Below are positions 62,676 through 64,000 of a stretch of DNA of 64,000 nucleotides, one piece after another. Numbering within the stretch: position 1 is the stretch's first letter; each line of letters opens with the position of its first letter. A model generated the notes under the pieces. It had not been told where the DNA came from and did not search any database. It worked only from the letters and a program-made list of their open reading frames with translations. Location of the stretch: the NCBI GenBank assembly GCA_036268775.1, contig DATATM010000005.1, positions 1-64,000 of the forward strand. Reading direction: 5' to 3'. A program made the translations under genes and the position numbers. Source of the DNA: DASZIT01 sp036268775 (GTDB lineage Bacteria; Actinomycetota; Acidimicrobiia; Acidimicrobiales; RAAP-2).

Positions 62676-64000
62676 GTGGGCCGCGCACGATTCGGCACCG
62701 ACGGTGTACGGGGAGTGGCCAACGCCGAGCTGACCCCCGAGCTGGTCCTCGCCCTCGGGCGGGCCACCGCCCGGAAGCTCCTGGCCACCTCGTTCGTGGT
62801 CGGCCGGGACACCCGGCGATCCTCGCCCATGCTCCAGGCCGCCCTGTCGGCCGGCCTGGCCGGGGAGGGGGCGGACGTCATCGACGTCGGGGTGCTTCCC
62901 ACCCCGGCGGTGGCCTGGCTGGCGGCGGTCCGCGACGTGCCCGGGGTGGTGATCTCCGCCTCCCACAATCTGTTCGCCGACAACGGCATCAAGCTGTTCG
63001 CCCAGGGCGGGACCAAGCTGTCGGTGGAGTCGGAGGCGGCCATCGAGGACGAGCTCGACCAGGTGCTGGATGCGGCGGTCAAGGGTCCCCGGAGCCCGGA
63101 GGGGTTCGGGGTGGGCCGGCTGATCGAGGAGCCCGACGCCGCCGACGCCTACCTCGCCCACCTGGTCTCCCTCCTGGAGGGCCGCCGCCTGGAGGGGCTC
63201 AAGCTGGTGGTCGACGGGGCCAACGGGGCGGCGTCGGAGATCGCCGCCCGTCTCTACGGGGCGGTGGGGGCCGAGGTGCTGGCCATCGGCTGCGAGCCGG
63301 ACGGCGCCAACATCAACGCCGGCTGCGGGTCCACCCACACCGACACCCTGGCCGGGGCGGTGGTCGACCACAACGCCGACCTCGGGCTGGCCCTCGACGG
63401 GGACGCCGACCGGCTGCTGGCGGTGGATGCGGCGGGGACGACCGTCGGGGGGGACGAGCTCCTGGCCCTGTTCGCCATCGACCTGGCCGACCGGGGCCAG
63501 CTGGCCGGCAACACCGTGGTGGTGACGGTGATGACCAACCTCGGATTCAAGCTGGCCATGGAGAAGCGGGGGATCGCGGTCAAAGAGACCCCGGTGGGCG
63601 ACCGCAACGTGCTGGCCGCCCTGGACACCGACGGGCTGGCACTGGGGGGCGAGCAGTCCGGGCACATCATCTTCCGGCGGCTGGCCACCACCGGCGACGG
63701 GCTCCTCACCGGCCTGATGCTGGCCGACCTGATGGTGCGGTCGGGGAAGCCACTGGCCGAGTTGCTGGACGGCCTGGTCGACCGGGTTCCCCAGGTGCTG
63801 TTGAACGTGGCCGTCCCCAACCCCCAGCTGTTGTCGACTGCCAACGCGGTGTGGTCGGCGGTGGCCGAAGAAGAGGCGCAGCTCGGCGTCCACGGCCGGG
63901 TGCTGCTCCGGCCCAGCGGGACCGAGCCCCTGGTCCGGGTCATGGTGGAGGCCTCCGGCGACGGGGTGGCCGAGGCCATCGCCCAGCGGTTGAGCACCCT
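62676..64000 (+). CDS. glmM: Phosphoglucosamine mutase (3' end outside the window)
   Basis: The first 441 codons of GlmM, which converts glucosamine-6-phosphate to glucosamine-1-phosphate for peptidoglycan precursors. Starts GRARFGTDGVRGVANAELTPEL. The phosphoserine motif is ISASHNLFADNGIK (Ser about 96), the metal loop ALDGDADRLLAVD (about 240), the sugar loop GGEQSGHIIF and the phosphate site LLRPSGTEPLVRVMVE. The reading frame is open to the window edge; only a few residues are likely missing. The GTG start lies four bases after rpsI. Confidence 0.97.
   Translation, partial: MGRARFGTDGVRGVANAELTPELVLALGRATARKLLATSFVVGRDTRRSSPMLQAALSAGLAGEGADVIDVGVLPTPAVAWLAAVRDVPGVVISASHNLFADNGIKLFAQGGTKLSVESEAAIEDELDQVLDAAVKGPRSPEGFGVGRLIEEPDAADAYLAHLVSLLEGRRLEGLKLVVDGANGAASEIAARLYGAVGAEVLAIGCEPDGANINAGCGSTHTDTLAGAVVDHNADLGLALDGDADRLLAVDAAGTTVGGDELLALFAIDLADRGQLAGNTVVVTVMTNLGFKLAMEKRGIAVKETPVGDRNVLAALDTDGLALGGEQSGHIIFRRLATTGDGLLTGLMLADLMVRSGKPLAELLDGLVDRVPQVLLNVAVPNPQLLSTANAVWSAVAEEEAQLGVHGRVLLRPSGTEPLVRVMVEASGDGVAEAIAQRLST

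Overview
The window is one continuous stretch of high-GC bacterial chromosome. It carries core informational genes in classical order, with no insertion sequence, phage gene or CRISPR array visible. Several features point to an actinobacterium (Actinomycetota): many GTG starts, NusG with a long acidic N-terminal extension, Cys-containing S4, S14 and L33, L36, an AddAB-type nuclease instead of RecBCD, DUF2029 and MptB-like membrane mannosyltransferases, and the order tRNA-Thr, tRNA-Met, rpmG, tRNA-Trp, secE, nusG, rplK, rplA. A deep branch such as Acidimicrobiia is a reasonable guess, but this is inference only.

Layout. Positions 1-26 kb are mixed metabolism and repair: an S51-type peptidase; two cyclophilins facing away from lysC-asd (aspartate pathway); phoU; a type II NADH dehydrogenase; rmuC and an addB-addA pair (DNA break processing); an unknown membrane-anchored protein; citrate synthase; a TesB thioesterase; a GH1 glycosidase; a GtrA / ion-transporter-like / small membrane protein cluster; YajQ; tRNA-Tyr; two polyprenol-linked mannosyltransferases; and a GNAT acetyltransferase. 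Positions 25.7-31.1 kb hold tRNA-Thr, tRNA-Met, rpmG, an ECF sigma factor with a zinc anti-sigma factor, tRNA-Trp, secE, nusG, rplK, rplA, a probable L10 leader, rplJ and rplL. Positions 31.1-43.8 kb hold rpoB, rpoC, rpsL, rpsG, fusA and tuf. Positions 43.8-57.2 kb are the S10 and spc clusters through secY, adk and map. Positions 57.3-64 kb are infA, rpmJ, rpsM, rpsK, rpsD, rpoA, rplQ, truA, rplM, rpsI and the start of glmM.

The genes together form the transcription-translation core (RNA polymerase subunits, NusG, ribosomal proteins, elongation and initiation factors, Sec translocon), next to housekeeping metabolism. Many genes are separated by 0-4 bp or overlap by 1-4 bp, which suggests translational coupling.

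The less ordinary content is in the details. Long acidic C-terminal tails occur on L4, L22, S3 and L29, and an Ala/Pro/Glu tail on L10. infA appears to start at CTG. An 18-codon, apparently leaderless ORF overlaps the rmuC start, and its promoter motif recurs in front of addB. Paired direct repeats recur upstream of two distant genes, and matching promoter blocks recur upstream of rplJ and rpsL. A tandem repeat lies in the rpoB leader, and a strong hairpin lies in a 297-bp gap inside the S10 operon. No wholly new multi-gene system is evident.
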